Shown in pieces: positions 39,001 through 49,400 of a stretch of DNA of 64,000 nucleotides; the first letter of the stretch is position 1; every line of letters begins with the position of its first letter. Where the stretch lies: NCBI GenBank assembly GCA_030248065.1, contig JASAMV010004338.1, positions 28,911 to 92,910 of the forward strand, read 5' to 3'. The notes under the pieces are model-generated. The model worked only from the letters and a program-made list of their open reading frames with translations. It was not told the origin of the DNA and ran no database searches. This DNA is from Rhynchonema sp. JSB1_4. Lineage: Eukaryota > Nematoda > Chromadorea > Monhysterida > Xyalidae. Both the position numbers and the translations under genes were made by a program.

Positions 39001-39110
39001 ATAGCACAATTTGCAGCACGAGCAATCCGATTGATTCAAGCGATGATGACAGCGATTCGGAAGCTTCGGGCAATTTTGTGAATTTCTCTCGATTCCGACG
39101 TCGTCCGCAG
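19697..39110 (+). CDS. AMBRA1: AMBRA1-like WD40 protein (autophagy/CRL4 substrate receptor)
   Basis: AMBRA1 is a DDB1-binding WD40 scaffold that promotes autophagy through Beclin 1/ULK1 and degrades cyclin D. N-terminal WD repeats show GSLIASSHGDHSIQITDVE, IGHRRTPWTLQFHP, ASGCLAGQVRVWDLN and EHAIASLAFHP. A helical, polar, partly N/Q/S-rich middle follows. C-terminal WD repeats show CRIQRWYFDI, PKCKVHNDGS, FGPNAVSLSFSP and FAYGTNRGHLYLV, all as in human. Exons: 19697-19890, 20022-20205, 20686-about 20870, 21525-21638, 22418-22662, 23647-23792, 25347-25502, 25949-26053, 26750-26896, 27272-27482, 27925-28035, 28357-28578, 28980-29096, 29713-29886, 30222-30372, 32115-32325, 32753-33077, 33422-33532, 34814-35008, 35841-35938, 36497-36622, 37448-37638, 39017-39110. 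That is about 1270 residues (human 1298). The exon 3/4 phase fits only a GC donor. The terminal exon is unsure; 39740-39865 is an in-phase candidate with a stop. Confidence 0.88.
20884..21170. mobile_element. hAT MITE, GGGGAAATTAGTGTACC family
   Basis: Termini are CAGTGTAGTTCCTGG and CAGGAACTACACTTG. The flanks ATTAAGGC (20876-20883) and GTTAAGGC (21171-21178) match at 7 of 8 positions. The word GGGGAAATTAGTGTACC lies near both ends. It starts about 10 bp after the end of AMBRA1 exon 3. Confidence 0.75.
21651..22041. mobile_element. hAT-like MITE, GACACCCGACATCTG family, copy 1
   Basis: The duplication GTTGTAGG lies at 21643-21650 and 22042-22049. The termini are TAGGGTTAGAGG and CCTCTCTAACCCTA. 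The word GACACCCGACATCTG is iterated at both flanks around a unique core. It sits in AMBRA1 intron 4. Relatives are at 23924-24608 and 33700-34263. Confidence 0.88.
22694..23341. mobile_element. hAT MITE, GGGGCGGGTAGGGTACC family, copy 3 (compound)
   Basis: The duplication ATTACAGG lies at 22686-22693 and 23342-23349. The left terminus CAGTGCTGTGGCT occurs twice (22694 and about 22917), and the right end is CCACATCACTG. The GC-rich words sit from about 22950 onwards in the reverse orientation, followed by an imperfect CGCGCG palindrome at about 23130. The first left end may belong to an older copy that the second entered. Confidence 0.8.
23924..24608. mobile_element. hAT-like MITE, GACACCCGACATCTG family, copy 2 (expanded)
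   Basis: The duplication CGTATCAG lies at 23916-23923 and 24609-24616. The termini are TAGGGTTAGAGA and CTCTAACCCTA. The words are in the GATGTCGGGTGTCGGGT orientation. The right flank is internally duplicated, with an extra CTAACCCTAG at about 24392, which lengthens the repeat block. It sits in AMBRA1 intron 6. Confidence 0.87.
25004..25230. mobile_element. Fully palindromic hairpin MITE, copy 1
   Basis: An almost perfect 227-bp palindrome with ends GGGTGATATTTTCGAAACGG and CCGTTTCGAAAATTCCACCC, flanked by TCT on both sides. Direct words GTGTAAAGGTCGGTG occur inside each arm. A second copy is at 45186-45410. It lies in AMBRA1 intron 6. Confidence 0.82.
26618..26645. repeat. Dispersed word TGATGTTTCAC-N4-GAATGACCTT (example copy)
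   Basis: This is one clear copy of a word of about 28 bp found on both strands across the window. Other copies with the downstream half lie at about 15875, 28693, 40281, 43592-43616 (reverse) and 43850. The core TGATGTTTCA or its complement occurs more than twenty times outside the foldback at 2686. It may be a solo transposon end or a protein-binding site. Nothing in the sequence decides between them. Confidence 0.7.
30770..31969. mobile_element. GC-rich TIR element GGGCGCGGCCATG, copy A
   Basis: Termini are GGGCGCGGCCATGC and GCATGGCCGCGCCC, flanked by TTA on the left and TAA on the right. Each end is a stack of blocks of about 60-65 bp (TTTGCATGGCCGCACTTGCG and GGCGCGGGTCGCGGGTCA), three to four deep and in opposite orientation. 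The arms continue inward through CATTTCTTTGGCTGGGC. It sits in AMBRA1 intron 15. The middle, 31130-31545, has no recognisable gene. Confidence 0.8.
33700..34263. mobile_element. hAT-like MITE, GACACCCGACATCTG family, copy 3 (diverged)
   Basis: The flanks CTTTCGGA (33692-33699) and CTTTCGGG (34264-34271) match at 7 of 8 positions. The termini are TAGGGTTGGAGG and CCTCTAACCCTG. The words are decayed. It is interrupted by a small Helitron-like element at 33845-34022. It sits in AMBRA1 intron 18. Confidence 0.75.
33845..34022 (-). mobile_element. Short Helitron-like element, copy 1
   Basis: On the minus strand it starts TCTATACTACTAAAACAGG and ends CCCGTCTAG, with host A before and T after, as for Helitrons (TC...CTAG between A and T). 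Just before the end, GGGCCGTAGGCACG-type sequence can form a short stem-loop. There is no target duplication. A sister copy is at 42480-42646. Confidence 0.65.
35185..35769. other. AMBRA1 intron 19 segment with reverse GAAAGCTAGCTAGC-type MITE end
   Basis: The end GGACCAACTACATCACTG, with GCTAGCTATCTAGC before it, mirrors the unit at 8085-8462. The left limit is not clear. The core includes CACATTTGCTCACACTG and AT-rich words like those in other MITE cores. Confidence 0.5.
35943..36032. repeat. (GTT)30 microsatellite
   Basis: About 90 bp of uninterrupted GTT starts 4 bp after the AMBRA1 exon 20 donor (35939). It accounts for the poly-Val, poly-Cys, poly-Leu and, in antisense, poly-Asn open frames. 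None is a real protein. Confidence 0.97.
36784..36970. repeat. Intronic repeat pair, copy 1
   Basis: Begins TATGTTTCACCGCCAAATGACC, continues through TTTCAACCAACGTGAAAGCTG and CGAACAACTTT, and ends CATCTGAAATTCTCCGCG. It aligns along its length with 40280-40490. It shows that the short dispersed word can be the edge of a longer, decayed unit. Confidence 0.65.
37986..38870. mobile_element. GGGCGCGGCCATG TIR element, copy B, with TAA duplication
   Basis: The termini GGGCGCGGCCATGTAGATGC and its inverse are flanked by TAA on both sides (37983-37985 and 38871-38873), as in PIF/Harbinger-type insertions. The arms carry CGGACTGCGGACATTG words. An inner inverted pair (about 38145-38225 and 38455-38530) matches the CATTTCTTTGATTGTG arm of copy A. 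A TTGGTCGCAC MITE sits inside at 38528-38798, with a stray end at about 38121. Confidence 0.8.
38528..38798. mobile_element. MITE, TTGGTCGCAC family, copy 2 (nested)
   Basis: Ends TATTGGTTGCACAATGAC and TTATTGTGCGACCAATA. It is 271 bp and aligns throughout with 265-533 and 47315-47593. It lies inside the element at 37986-38870. Confidence 0.85.
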
Positions 39111-39865
39111 GTACGACTACACTACGGCACACAGGCACGGCACATGTACATTGAGTGACATTGATTGGGAACGACAAAGATGGACTCTTTTTGATGTGAC
39201 ATGATCGAAAATTGGCGTTTTCAGTCCCGTTAAGGTCCCGTTTCAGTCCATGTTTGATATCGTGCCGAACCGATCACAGAGTGTCGGTATGGTCGCATTG
39301 GGACATTTGCGACACTTCATTGCATTCGTTTTTACGTGGGGTTGAGTATAACATCTTTATGGCGACCTCTAGCTACATCGGACACTTTTGAATTTGCACT
39401 TGAATGCATCTTTGGTGCCCAGTCTGTCGTCAATCTTCAATTCTTTAGAGTGAGCGACAGTGATAGGCTAATGGAACTGTCGTCAAATCAGGCAGTAATA
39501 CATGAGCTCCAAATGAGCTCGAGAAATAATGCATGTGTTTTGATGACTTGATTTGACCACAGTACTATAAGCCCAATGTCCTTTCGATCATGTCACCCGG
39601 AGAAATGTGCTCTCTTTGTTTGGTTATTGCTTTCTCTTTCTTTGCAATCACCTCTTTTGCTTTCCTTTCCAAAATGTGCTATTATTACTGTGTGTCTATG
39701 ACTGCACTATAAATTGTACTTGTTTTATTTTTATTTTAGTTCTGGGAAATGTGTTGTCTTGCGTGTGACCCTATGGTTGGATGTCATACATTTTTGTATG
39801 TGGCTTTTGGTATAGGACCCTATTGGTGTTTGAGGCGTAATTTCTTTGTCGCTGTGATATACTAG

Positions 39866-40593
39866 GCACTAAATTTTCTTTAAAATGAATATTTCTGAGA
39901 GTAGATGGAGATGTGTTTGAAGCGAACAATAACCTAGCCGTATGCATAACTGGTCGTAAAACCCTGACTCTGCAAGTGTGAATTACAAATCTTTTTATGA
40001 TTGTACTGCGATTACTGGATAAATAAATAGAAACATTTGAACTTTCGTCAATTTGGAACACCGTGGTTGATCCAAGGTAACCAACTGCCGCTGAGAACCA
40101 TTATCTGTACCTATGCTAGTGCATATCGCCGCAATTTTTTCTTTTACATCGATGTTTGGTTTGTGCTTGGTCACCGACGAAAAAATCGTGGTATTAAACG
40201 AGGTGATCGGATCGGATCTACATACAGTATGTTTGTCACGAGACTTCAATCCTTGGTTTTTCGTTGGATTAATTCATCGTTGATGTTTCACCGCCAAACG
40301 ACCTTCCGTTCTATTGGGTCTAAGCTGTTTTTGCTGCGCTGTCATTCTGCTTTTTTGACGAAAATAAAATCCATAAAAACCATCATTTTATCTCAAATTC
40401 CGACCGGCGTAAAAGCTGCCTGTGAACAACTTTCGTTCTTGTTTCGCAGTTGGTGTATTTTGCTTATCACAAACATCTGAAATTCTCCGCGTTGCCACAC
40501 ACAAGGCGGATCCCGTCCGATCACCAACTTTGATAAAGCCATTCAATATTTTATTCCATGATCAAAATCAATAATGTCCTTATTCACTTCCAG
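39866..40593. repeat. Intergenic region with intronic repeat pair, copy 2
   Basis: The stretch 40280-40490 aligns with 36784-36970 (same TGATGTTTCACCGCC start and CATCTGAAATTCTCCGCG end). Beyond it, GTCCGATCACCAACTTTGAT at 40509 is a word shared with about 33377 and 61372. AATAAATAAATAG near 40020 could serve as a polyadenylation signal for AMBRA1. Confidence 0.5.
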
Positions 40594-40620
40594 CTAGTTT
40601 ACTCATTTCAACTAATAACA

Positions 40621-43600
40621 ATGTCCACGACGGCTGCCCGTATCGGCTCAACTACCGACCATCAGCCAATCAGCGCGCCGCCAGCCACCAGTTGGTTCCA
40701 TACGAATGCGCAGTCCACATCAAATCAATCGATAACGCATGTGTTGTGCCAGGTTGGTTGTTGTGGGGCCATCATTGTGAATGTTTGGGTTTGCGTTTTT
40801 GTTTTGCAAGGAGCCTGAAGGAACCACTTGCGAAGGGCAATACCCGCGAAGGTCATTTGGCGGTGAATCATCAACTATCTGTCACTGTGTGCAATTGCTA
40901 TTATTTGCGACACTTCATTTTTTCGCATGACAAGATTCAAATCCGTTGATCGGAGAAGTCCGCACTTTTTTGCACAGATATCCACGCAACGCGTCTCTGG
41001 TGTAAGATCGATCGCGGCAAAATCGATTGACACATTAGTCCGTTTTATTTCTGCACAAAAAAGATTTTTGAGCTGCCCAGTCCAGTCCAGACCTATCAGA
41101 TTGCTGATGTTTCACTTGTATGCAGCATGTGTCAATTACTTATTTCACTCCATGTTCAAAAAACCACAGCAAACGGAAATAATAACAATTGTCTAAAATC
41201 GATTACATTTCGTCGTGCGCACGTGGATTGTCGACTTTTACTAGGTTCCGCTCCACCTCACCCCAAATTTCGCTGGGCTTTGTTTCGGCCATTTTTCCTT
41301 GAACTTGTTGTCGTACCAGCAAGTTTTTTAAGGTGACAACTCAAATTTATATGGTTGAATCCAGATAGATAAATGAATCTCTGCTTTCAAATCGTCAGTT
41401 CCAACACATTTCACCAACTACGCCCCACGCACCCTTGTTTTGCTCCAGGCGTGCACCCCCAGCGGTGGTGATATTGATTGGCGTCAACTGTCAATGTCGA
41501 TGGATGTGGTCGACGTGACCCGGACGTGTGCTGCAGTGCCCTTGCCAATTCAGGCTAGATTGGTCCAGAGTTTGGATGTGCGCAACAAGAATTGTGTGCA
41601 CGTGCTGCCCGTGTTGTTGCGAATGAACGTGTTTGCTGTTGGGTGGGTGAGGGGGTTGGGGTTGTTTTTCTGCTTGTGTTTTTTTGTAATTGATGATACA
41701 AGTGCTCTGGGGGTGATGGGCATGATAACGAGAATTGTAGGCTGGTATTCATCTCAAACTTTCTCATAACATCGGCTTATTCTCTCAGACCAAAAAACCA
41801 CAAAAAACAAACAAACAAAAAAAAAAAACAAAAAAACAAAAAAAAAAAAAAACAAAAAAAAACCCCCCCCCCACCCCCCCCCCCTGTGTAGTCATTCAGT
41901 ATAAACTCCTGTCCAGCAGATTTTCGGTTTACTAGCCCAGCTGGCTTGTGGAATGTTTGGGTTTAGTACCGCTGGCGAGCGTTTTCAGACTGGCTGGTAG
42001 ATTTTCAGTGTTTACTAGCCAATGGAATGGATAGTGTTAAAATTTGGAGAAAGAACCCTGCCCAGAGCGGTTTCCACAACTCTGAAGCGATGTTTTTCTA
42101 GCACACTACCAAATCTCCTGGCCAAACTACAATCGAAACCGAAACTGGTGCATTTGTTCTGGTCAAACGTCGGTGACGTCACAGAGACACTGATTGTTGA
42201 CTCGCTCAAACTGTGTCTTTCGCTGCGGTGAGTTGATAGCATACTGTATATCTGTCTGGCTGAAATCGTTGAAGATTAGATATGATGATGACCTGGTGTG
42301 AACGATCATGATTTGAAGTCACAGTTTATTTCATTGAATTTGATTTTTTTCGCGATTTTGACTGGTACCATTAATACTGCCATTTCCACTTTGATTATTT
42401 ATCTGGTCGGTGAAACATTTTTCTCACGAACGAAGTCGCTTTATGGGCCAAAGCAAACATGAATCTCACACTCTCGCCATCTATGCTACTAAAACAGGAA
42501 GACGTACGTATGTATGTGGCCCCTTCCCTCGGGGGCACGGTTCAATTTTCACGGGTTGCTTTGGGAATGCTGACGGGTTTTCGGATAGCCCAGGGTGCGC
42601 TGGCGCGAAGCTTTTTAGCCGGGCCGTAGGCACGGGCCCCGTCTAGTTATTTATGGCAACTTACCAATGTGTCGATGTCGATTTGCCTTTGCTGATTGGT
42701 GGTCCAACCGTAGTCGCAGTCGTGGTGTTTGCTCTCACAACGATTGATGCGGCTCTTTATTTGGCGACAGTTTGTGGAAGCGATGTTTGCCTATCACACA
42801 CGACCCAGAAACAACTACCAGCACGATTTCGCTCACAAATCAGATGATAAAATGTTTCACCTATCAGATAAAACATCGGAGCGTAGAATTTAATGGTTCG
42901 TGTTCCTGCTACCTGCGAGTATTCATAGGCAAAACAAAATGAATCAAACGTAAACCCAATGAGGAAAACTAACACCAACACTTGAGCCAACGCCGATGCG
43001 TAAACTACCGCTGAGGGCGAGCTAATCTGGTATCCACCAGGGCATCATCGTGCAGTGAATGCCTCTGCATTGTCGGTCCCATACTGATAGGCCAGATTTT
43101 GATTTACTGACCACTTTTCGGTGAAGAGCCACTTCTGACATGATATTTTTAGTTCCCTCGTTAGTCTGCGATTTTTCTGAGTCAAACGGTTTTAAAAAAA
43201 TTACAACGTTTTCTGCGGCAAACTTTAATCATTGCGAACACGGTTACTCACACTGTTGAATTAAATCATTCAGCTCCGTATCAGCAGCTAGATTAGTAAA
43301 AGAAAGCGTCGACTGCTGAATGTCTCACTCTATCGTACAGACCCATGCAACACGATTCAATCAACAACACCCTGCAACTAATACTCAAACGTCCGTTCAC
43401 GCCTACAACAATGTGTCGCGAGCTGATGCGTTTGTCCAACATTGAATGCACCCAATTTTGTCAGTTTTTGACCAGCGTTGTGTTGGACAACGATGATAAA
43501 CACGATGGGCTTATTGGTGTTGGACAGGTTGGTCTTTGACTGTGTTAATATCAAATCGATGATGACATTGTTCTCATTGTCTGCACTTGCTAAGGTCATT

Positions 43601-44865
43601 CGACGGTGAAACATCAGCGCTCGCGGTCGTGTTCAGTTTTGTGTCAAAGTATTCTTACTTTAGGTCAGATGTGACAGAATTCAAGCCCAGTTTGTGAAGT
43701 GTGCATTACCAGACTGTCATAAATGTTTCCAGTTGTGGGGTTTGGGATAAAGGTTAGGGTTTATCTTGTTTACATGTTTGACTGTTTCGAAATTGCTTCA
43801 AAAAACGGGTAGCATTTGGAAAAAAAACAATACCAGATAGTTGATGTTTCACCGTTGTAGTGACCTTCATTTTTTGAAGCATTGCGATGCTAATTTCCAC
43901 AATCAATTCCGTTCGGAACAGTACGTTTGGGCTTCGAATATTTTAATAAAATCTTAATTTATAAACAAAATCCATCAACATTTCTAGTGCCATCGGTGGT
44001 GCAATGTATTCCTGGACGCAGTGGGTCATCGCGCCGTATCCGATATTGAACTGGCAGATCACATTATCGTACTAGACACTGCCGTACATACGTTGGTCGG
44101 TTTGGCGTGGGCGTTTATGTATTGTCAGGGTGAAACATCAGCCAGCTGGGTTTGCTTGACGACCAATCATGTTTGGTGTTGTGTGAGCGAACGAAGCCTG
44201 GTTTGGCTTTCAGTATTATTCAGCGCGCACAACTGGCAGGCTGGATGATGACTGTTGATGTTACACTCTCGGTTGACTAGAGAGCAAAGAGTTTACAGAA
44301 ATGATGTGTTGGTCTTGACTGCCAGGTGGAGACGAAACAAATCTCAAAATAAGTTATCATTGCTCTCTGGACAATCACAAACGAAGTGAAATTGAAACCG
44401 TTGGAACTAAAAAAAAACTATCCGAGCTTGGGTTTCCAAACGTATTGATCTCATCTCGTGATAACATTCATGTAATTTTTGGATCATGGATTTTCGAAAT
44501 TGGCTTTCTTGCTCGGACCAATTGCCTGCTTCGTCAATGCTCATACACACACGCGTTTACGATTATAAATGTGTTATGTTATGATGACGGTTGGAAATGG
44601 TATCACTGGTCAACGGATACCGACAGATCGAAGTTTCACGGAATGTGTGAGAAATAGAACTTTTGACACAAATGTTTCGACGATATTACACCCAATTCAG
44701 AACAATAACCTTTTTTCATAGCATCATGTTTTGTCTTATTTGCAGGCTGAACTGTCGCACAGCTACCACACTCTGTTGGACAAATTGAAAGCGCAAGAGA
44801 AGAGCGCAAATGAAATGGATATTTGTGAAAATGATGATTATATCATTGAAACGTTGGTGTTATGA
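40621..44865 (+). CDS. Unrecognised 306-residue protein, six exons
   Basis: I do not recognise the family. Exons 40621-40752, 41449-41642, 42102-42227, 43341-43527, 43988-44149 and 44746-44865 keep one frame through five introns (phases 0, 2, 2, 0, 0), which is good evidence for a real gene. The first exon is also open upstream to an acceptor at 40593, so an in-phase link to AMBRA1 exon 23 cannot be excluded. The product starts with a T/S/A-rich segment and continues as helical, Leu-rich sequence (LPNLLAKLQSKPKLVHLF, LIVDSLKLCLSL). It is Cys-rich in the middle, then has LDAVGHRAVSDIELADHIIV and an acidic C-terminus. There is no signal peptide; one hydrophobic stretch (TLVGLAWAFMYC) is short. 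The words CQGETSAS come from a copy of the dispersed GTGAAACATCAGC word inside exon 5. Confidence 0.55.
41818..41885. repeat. Low-complexity A-rich/C-rich tract
   Basis: Runs of A broken by single C, followed by about 25 C with one A, inside the second intron of the 306-residue gene. It is probably a simple-repeat expansion. Confidence 0.9.
42480..42646 (+). mobile_element. Short Helitron-like element, copy 2
   Basis: Starts TCTATGCTACTAAAACAGG after an A and ends CCCCGTCTAG before a T. GGGCCGTAGGCACGGGCCC just before the end forms a stem-loop. It aligns along its length with the minus-strand copy at 33845-34022. Confidence 0.65.
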
Positions 44866-45185
44866 TATGCGACTTTGCTCACATTTACTCGCATCGGAAG
44901 AGTGCCGAAAAAGGATTGAAAGATAAAAGAGTCACAAGAAAGACATGGTTATTACCCTAATTTGTTATGATTAGCTTCCTATTTTTTCACATTCACTTCC
45001 CGTCGCCGCGCATCCCGCGCCACTTACGTCAGAAAGGGAGACGATATTTGCAATATGAGAGCATGGCAATTAATCAACCAATGCACTTTGTAATTAGTGG
45101 TCATGAGTATACCTATATACTGTATATACCTAAGTACTTTGTGTTACGTTTTGCTTGTATATTGAACTCCTCCGAGCTATACCTA

Positions 45186-45410
45186 GGGTGATATTTTCGA
45201 AACGGTGTAAAGGTGAGTTGGGTGTAAAGGTCGGTGTAAGCTCAATCGAAAGCTCGGTCGGTGTCAGCTCGGTGTAAACATGAAACATTGCCTGCTGTTA
45301 ACGTGGAATGTTTCATGTTTACACCGAGCTGACACCGACCGATCTTTCGACCGAGCTTACACCGACCTTTACACCCAACTGAGCTTTACACCGTTTCGAA
45401 AATGCCACCC
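45186..45410. mobile_element. Fully palindromic hairpin MITE, copy 2
   Basis: Same ends and arms as 25004-25230 (GGGTGATATTTTCGAAACGG start). It lies between the 306-residue gene and the membrane-protein gene. Confidence 0.82.
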
Positions 45411-45774
45411 CTCGTCCATGCTGACAAACTCGATGGCTTATTGTGGCATATCCGCTGCTTTTACGGTGCATCATCGGTATTGACTTGGTTCGGTCTTTTT
45501 GGCTTCGCACTGACGATGACCTGGTGCACCGGTCGAAATGATTTGCTAATGCAAACCAATAATATTTGTCTGTACGTAATGTGAAACGGCTTGACGGCAA
45601 GGCCCCAAGTCGCCAAGTTCCCCTCCAAAGCTGAGAGGCTTTGGCTTATGTTTTAATCACAGCGTTTGGCAACCGTCTTTGCCGGCGTATTTATGAGAGC
45701 AGAGAGATGGGGCTTTTTTCATTAACTATAATCCTGTGCCGGCCTGTCTGACAAAATAATCGATCATAACGGCT

Positions 45775-45950
45775 GATATTACGGTGGTCAACTAAAGTGG
45801 TCAAATCACTTCGTCAACTCACAGCAGCCTTGAGTGAGCGCGAGAAATAGTACACGGCATTCAGCGGGCGGGTTGACGACCCTATACATACAAAGTGAGT
45901 TGACGATGTGATTCGACCACTTGAGTTGACCACTGTAATATAAGCCATCA
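45775..45950. mobile_element. Palindromic MITE, GTGGTCAACTAAAGTGGTCA family
   Basis: The left arm has TGGTCAACTAAAGTGGTCAA and TCGTCAACTCAC. These are mirrored by GTGAGTTGACGA and CCACTTGAGTTGACCAC on the right. Related copies with the ATGAGC-CCAAATGAGC core lie at about 36185-36320 and 39455-39572. Confidence 0.65.
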
Positions 45951-46412
45951 TAACGGATGCGTAGTGCCTACTCATTTCCCGACTTTATGTGCAAACAGTG
46001 AGCTAACGTGTCATGGTGTATTATGGCCCTGAAAACGCATTCACGCGTTCACTCTAATAAGGCACTTCGTTAAACGAGCTACGGAAAGCCGGTATCGAGT
46101 TTTTGTAAAGTTCGGATCCAACGCCTGAACGAACTTTTGGCAGTGTATGTTCCAATCTGTAATATACCACTCGTTGCGTGTAATGGGAAACTGCAGATCG
46201 ATATCAATTCTGGTGGCTGAAAGCCTTCCCATGTTTCGTGTTATTTTAACTTGCAGACCATTAATTGACCCCGCTTTACAACTCTGCCTCAGTCTACCGT
46301 CAAGAAGTGCCACGAAAAAACCTTGTTGAACTTGAAGTATAACTGGGCTGATTTATTTTTTTTATTCTTTTTTGAGATCGTCATAACTTCAATAATCCAT
46401 TCGAAAGTGGCA

Positions 46413-49400
46413 ATGAAAGCGGACAAATCGGATGCAAAACAACAGCGAAAATATCAGCGTAGCCCCACCCTGCCGGTAAGCGCGTCTTGTTATACTTTGA
46501 ACAAGGTCAGTGTGGCTGACCTAGCATTTGACCCATTTGCATAATTTCCATGGCTTATATCCTGAGATTATGTTTGCCTATAAGTCGCGGTTAATGCCTG
46601 GTGTACTTTGTATACCATAACCTTGTATGTATACTTGAGTGAAAGACACTGCATTAGAGTTCTTCACATGCAGATATTCCTTACCCACAGGACTCCTGAG
46701 TGTGTTGGTATGCACTTTGCACCGGCCTGGTGCAGTTGTGCGTGGTGTAGTTCCAGCCGAAACAGCCAGTCAAAAGTTCCCATTCTGAGAATATTCTCAC
46801 ATTAGACAGCTACAAGTATAGTCCAACCACGAACTCATGAGACGACTTATTTTGAAGTTGACTTTAACTGATCCAATAATGTTCCGGTTCCACGTATTTC
46901 GGAAATGAAAGAAAGAGAAATGCAGGTATTTTTTAAAAACACGCTCTCCACCTCGGTGCGTAAATTCCCTTTTGACTCCCAAAACATTTGTGTGTTGAAC
47001 GATGTTGCTGTTCGCGTAAGCACGCAACAAATTGAGGTCAGCCAGCTGGAACTTGTCATCATGTCTCTCGGCCCAATCTCTTTCTTTTGTTTGCGAAAAC
47101 CCGTGTAACCGGCGCATTTTTGAATCTGGCCAAGCAAACTTTAAAAAGAGTCGTCTCATGAGCACGTGGCTGGACTATACAACAATTATATAGCTTAGTC
47201 TACGAAATGGATAAATTTGACTCCGTGAAAGCATCAGTACCCAGAGAACAGCGTGAGCCGAAGGTGGATATTTTGCACATGTCCATGCATGACACCAAGT
47301 GAATTACTGTCAGGTATTGGTCGCACACTGACTTTATAAGAATTGGTCAACTTTTTTCCCTGAATCGTAAAGAGGGACAGTGACGGGGCAATGACGTTGC
47401 GTTGCGTGATCGCACACAAAGCATGTAGTAAAGAGAATGTTTCAGACCTACGCCAACGTGGTTGATCTGCTAGATTATTTTCAGCTGAAAATGTTTTGTG
47501 AGAATCACAAATAGCACAGTAGTTAAGAGTGACTGAACGTGAAAATCAGGATTGATTTTGATGAATTCTTATATAGCCATTGTGCGACCAATACCCGCAC
47601 TTATAAAAAAACCTATCACTGGACACTGAGGTTTGCCTTTCCTGCTTCAATGTTTCTGCTTCTGCTACGTTTCTTCTGGCCAGTGAAACATCAGCAAGTC
47701 ACTGCTAATCCACATGTGCTCGTACAAGCTGTTTTGATCTGTTTTGAATCAAACCTTTTAGCTGATGTTTCACGGACAATACATGACTGCAGAACTGCAC
47801 CCCCAAACCGGTGGAAAGTGAAAAAGCGCGAGACTCTTATGTCTGTAAAGCAAATGTCTGTCTTTGACAGCTTATGCCATCGACAAAACCTCTTTCACCG
47901 CCAAGCGTAATGGTCTCTCTCCATTACATGAGAATCTGCACTGAGAACTTTTTGAAACTCGCCCGTTGGGTGTGTGTGAGCATTCTCTAGCAGTGATCTA
48001 GTGCCCCCTGTTTACTAGGTTCTGCTTCAAAGAACAAACCCCTGAAATATTTAAAATTATTTTGCCTGAGTAGTGCTTTGTGTGCGAATCTACAGCCCAT
48101 CTAAAAATCTCATGCGACTAGGACAGTACACAACGCATACCCAGGTGTGTGCAAAAGGTCTCATGATACGGTGGGTGGTCTATTATATGTACTATCTCAT
48201 GTACCTTTCAGGAACGCGTCGATGGTAACGCTTCAACGTCAGCTGTTGGCTCATCAAGACACAAGATATCGCTAGCGGCGAAGAAACAACAGGTTGGTAC
48301 TATGTACCTTACCGTGGTGTCTTAACAAGTACGTACAGTCTTTCCTCCAAATAGATGACACAATGGAGTCCAGGTTCAATCTACGGACCAGCGCGGCCTT
48401 CAGATTCAGGCCCTCTAAGGGGCTGGCTGAAGCCTGAGCCTAAGAATGATTTCATGACAATAGTCAAGCCTGAATGTCTTGCGCATAAAAATGGAGGTTC
48501 TGAAAAATTGCGCTTTCGATCACCAAGAATGTTGATACTGGCGGGCTATCTGGAGAGTAACTATTAAGAGAGAACACGCCAGTATGTACTATATGTAATA
48601 CTTGATACTTCACGTATTTACGACGCCATTATTTTGAGGTGTATAGTGTTTATGTGCGGGCTCAGAGTACCGCACTGTGTTCTGTGTAGACATGGGTCTT
48701 TCTGCATGAAGTAATCGCAAATTGTAACGTCGGCCTTATCCAAGGCGTAATGAAGTTTACGTGCCGAGAAAATGCGCTGAACCAACACCAGGAGCTTGTT
48801 TTTTGTTCCCACTTGCAAAGTTACCAAATTATTAGCACGTGCTTCTTTGCCAAGTTCATCCCATTTTGTTCACCTCACGCACTATGACAGCAGCAGATGC
48901 GCCGAAAACATGACTCCACTTCAATGTAAGTACATGTATGTAATTATCTATTAACCTCCCGACTTTATCTAATTTGGAACAAGGAAGGAATTAGACGGTT
49001 GCACATTGCGGTCACTGTCCCGAAAAGTTCCCAGATTTTATAATTCCGTCGTCAAAAAAATTGTGCTGAAACATCACAAATGAATTCTACTCGTGGCGGT
49101 GTTCCAAAAGTCAAACACCTGTACATACCATACAGTCGTTCGGTGCCGGGTACGGCTGTGGCGATCTTGGTCGGTACGAAGATGGTTTTTAACAGATAAT
49201 CAATGTTGAGAAAGTCAAATCCATTCACTGTCAGTAGAAAACTGCACTCGCTTGCATATGATTCACACACAGACACAGGCCCGTTTGTACACCGTGTTTC
49301 CAGAAAAATGATATTATTTATCATTGACAGTGTCCTGAAGAGCATGGTGAAAATGAGGCTATTCCACGGGACGAAAATTCGTACTTCAGCCACCCACATT

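Noticed and set aside
39740..39865. Terminal AMBRA1 exon with in-phase stop
   Set aside because: The acceptor and phase fit, but 41 open codons can arise by chance and there is no similarity to known AMBRA1 ends; mentioned only as a candidate.
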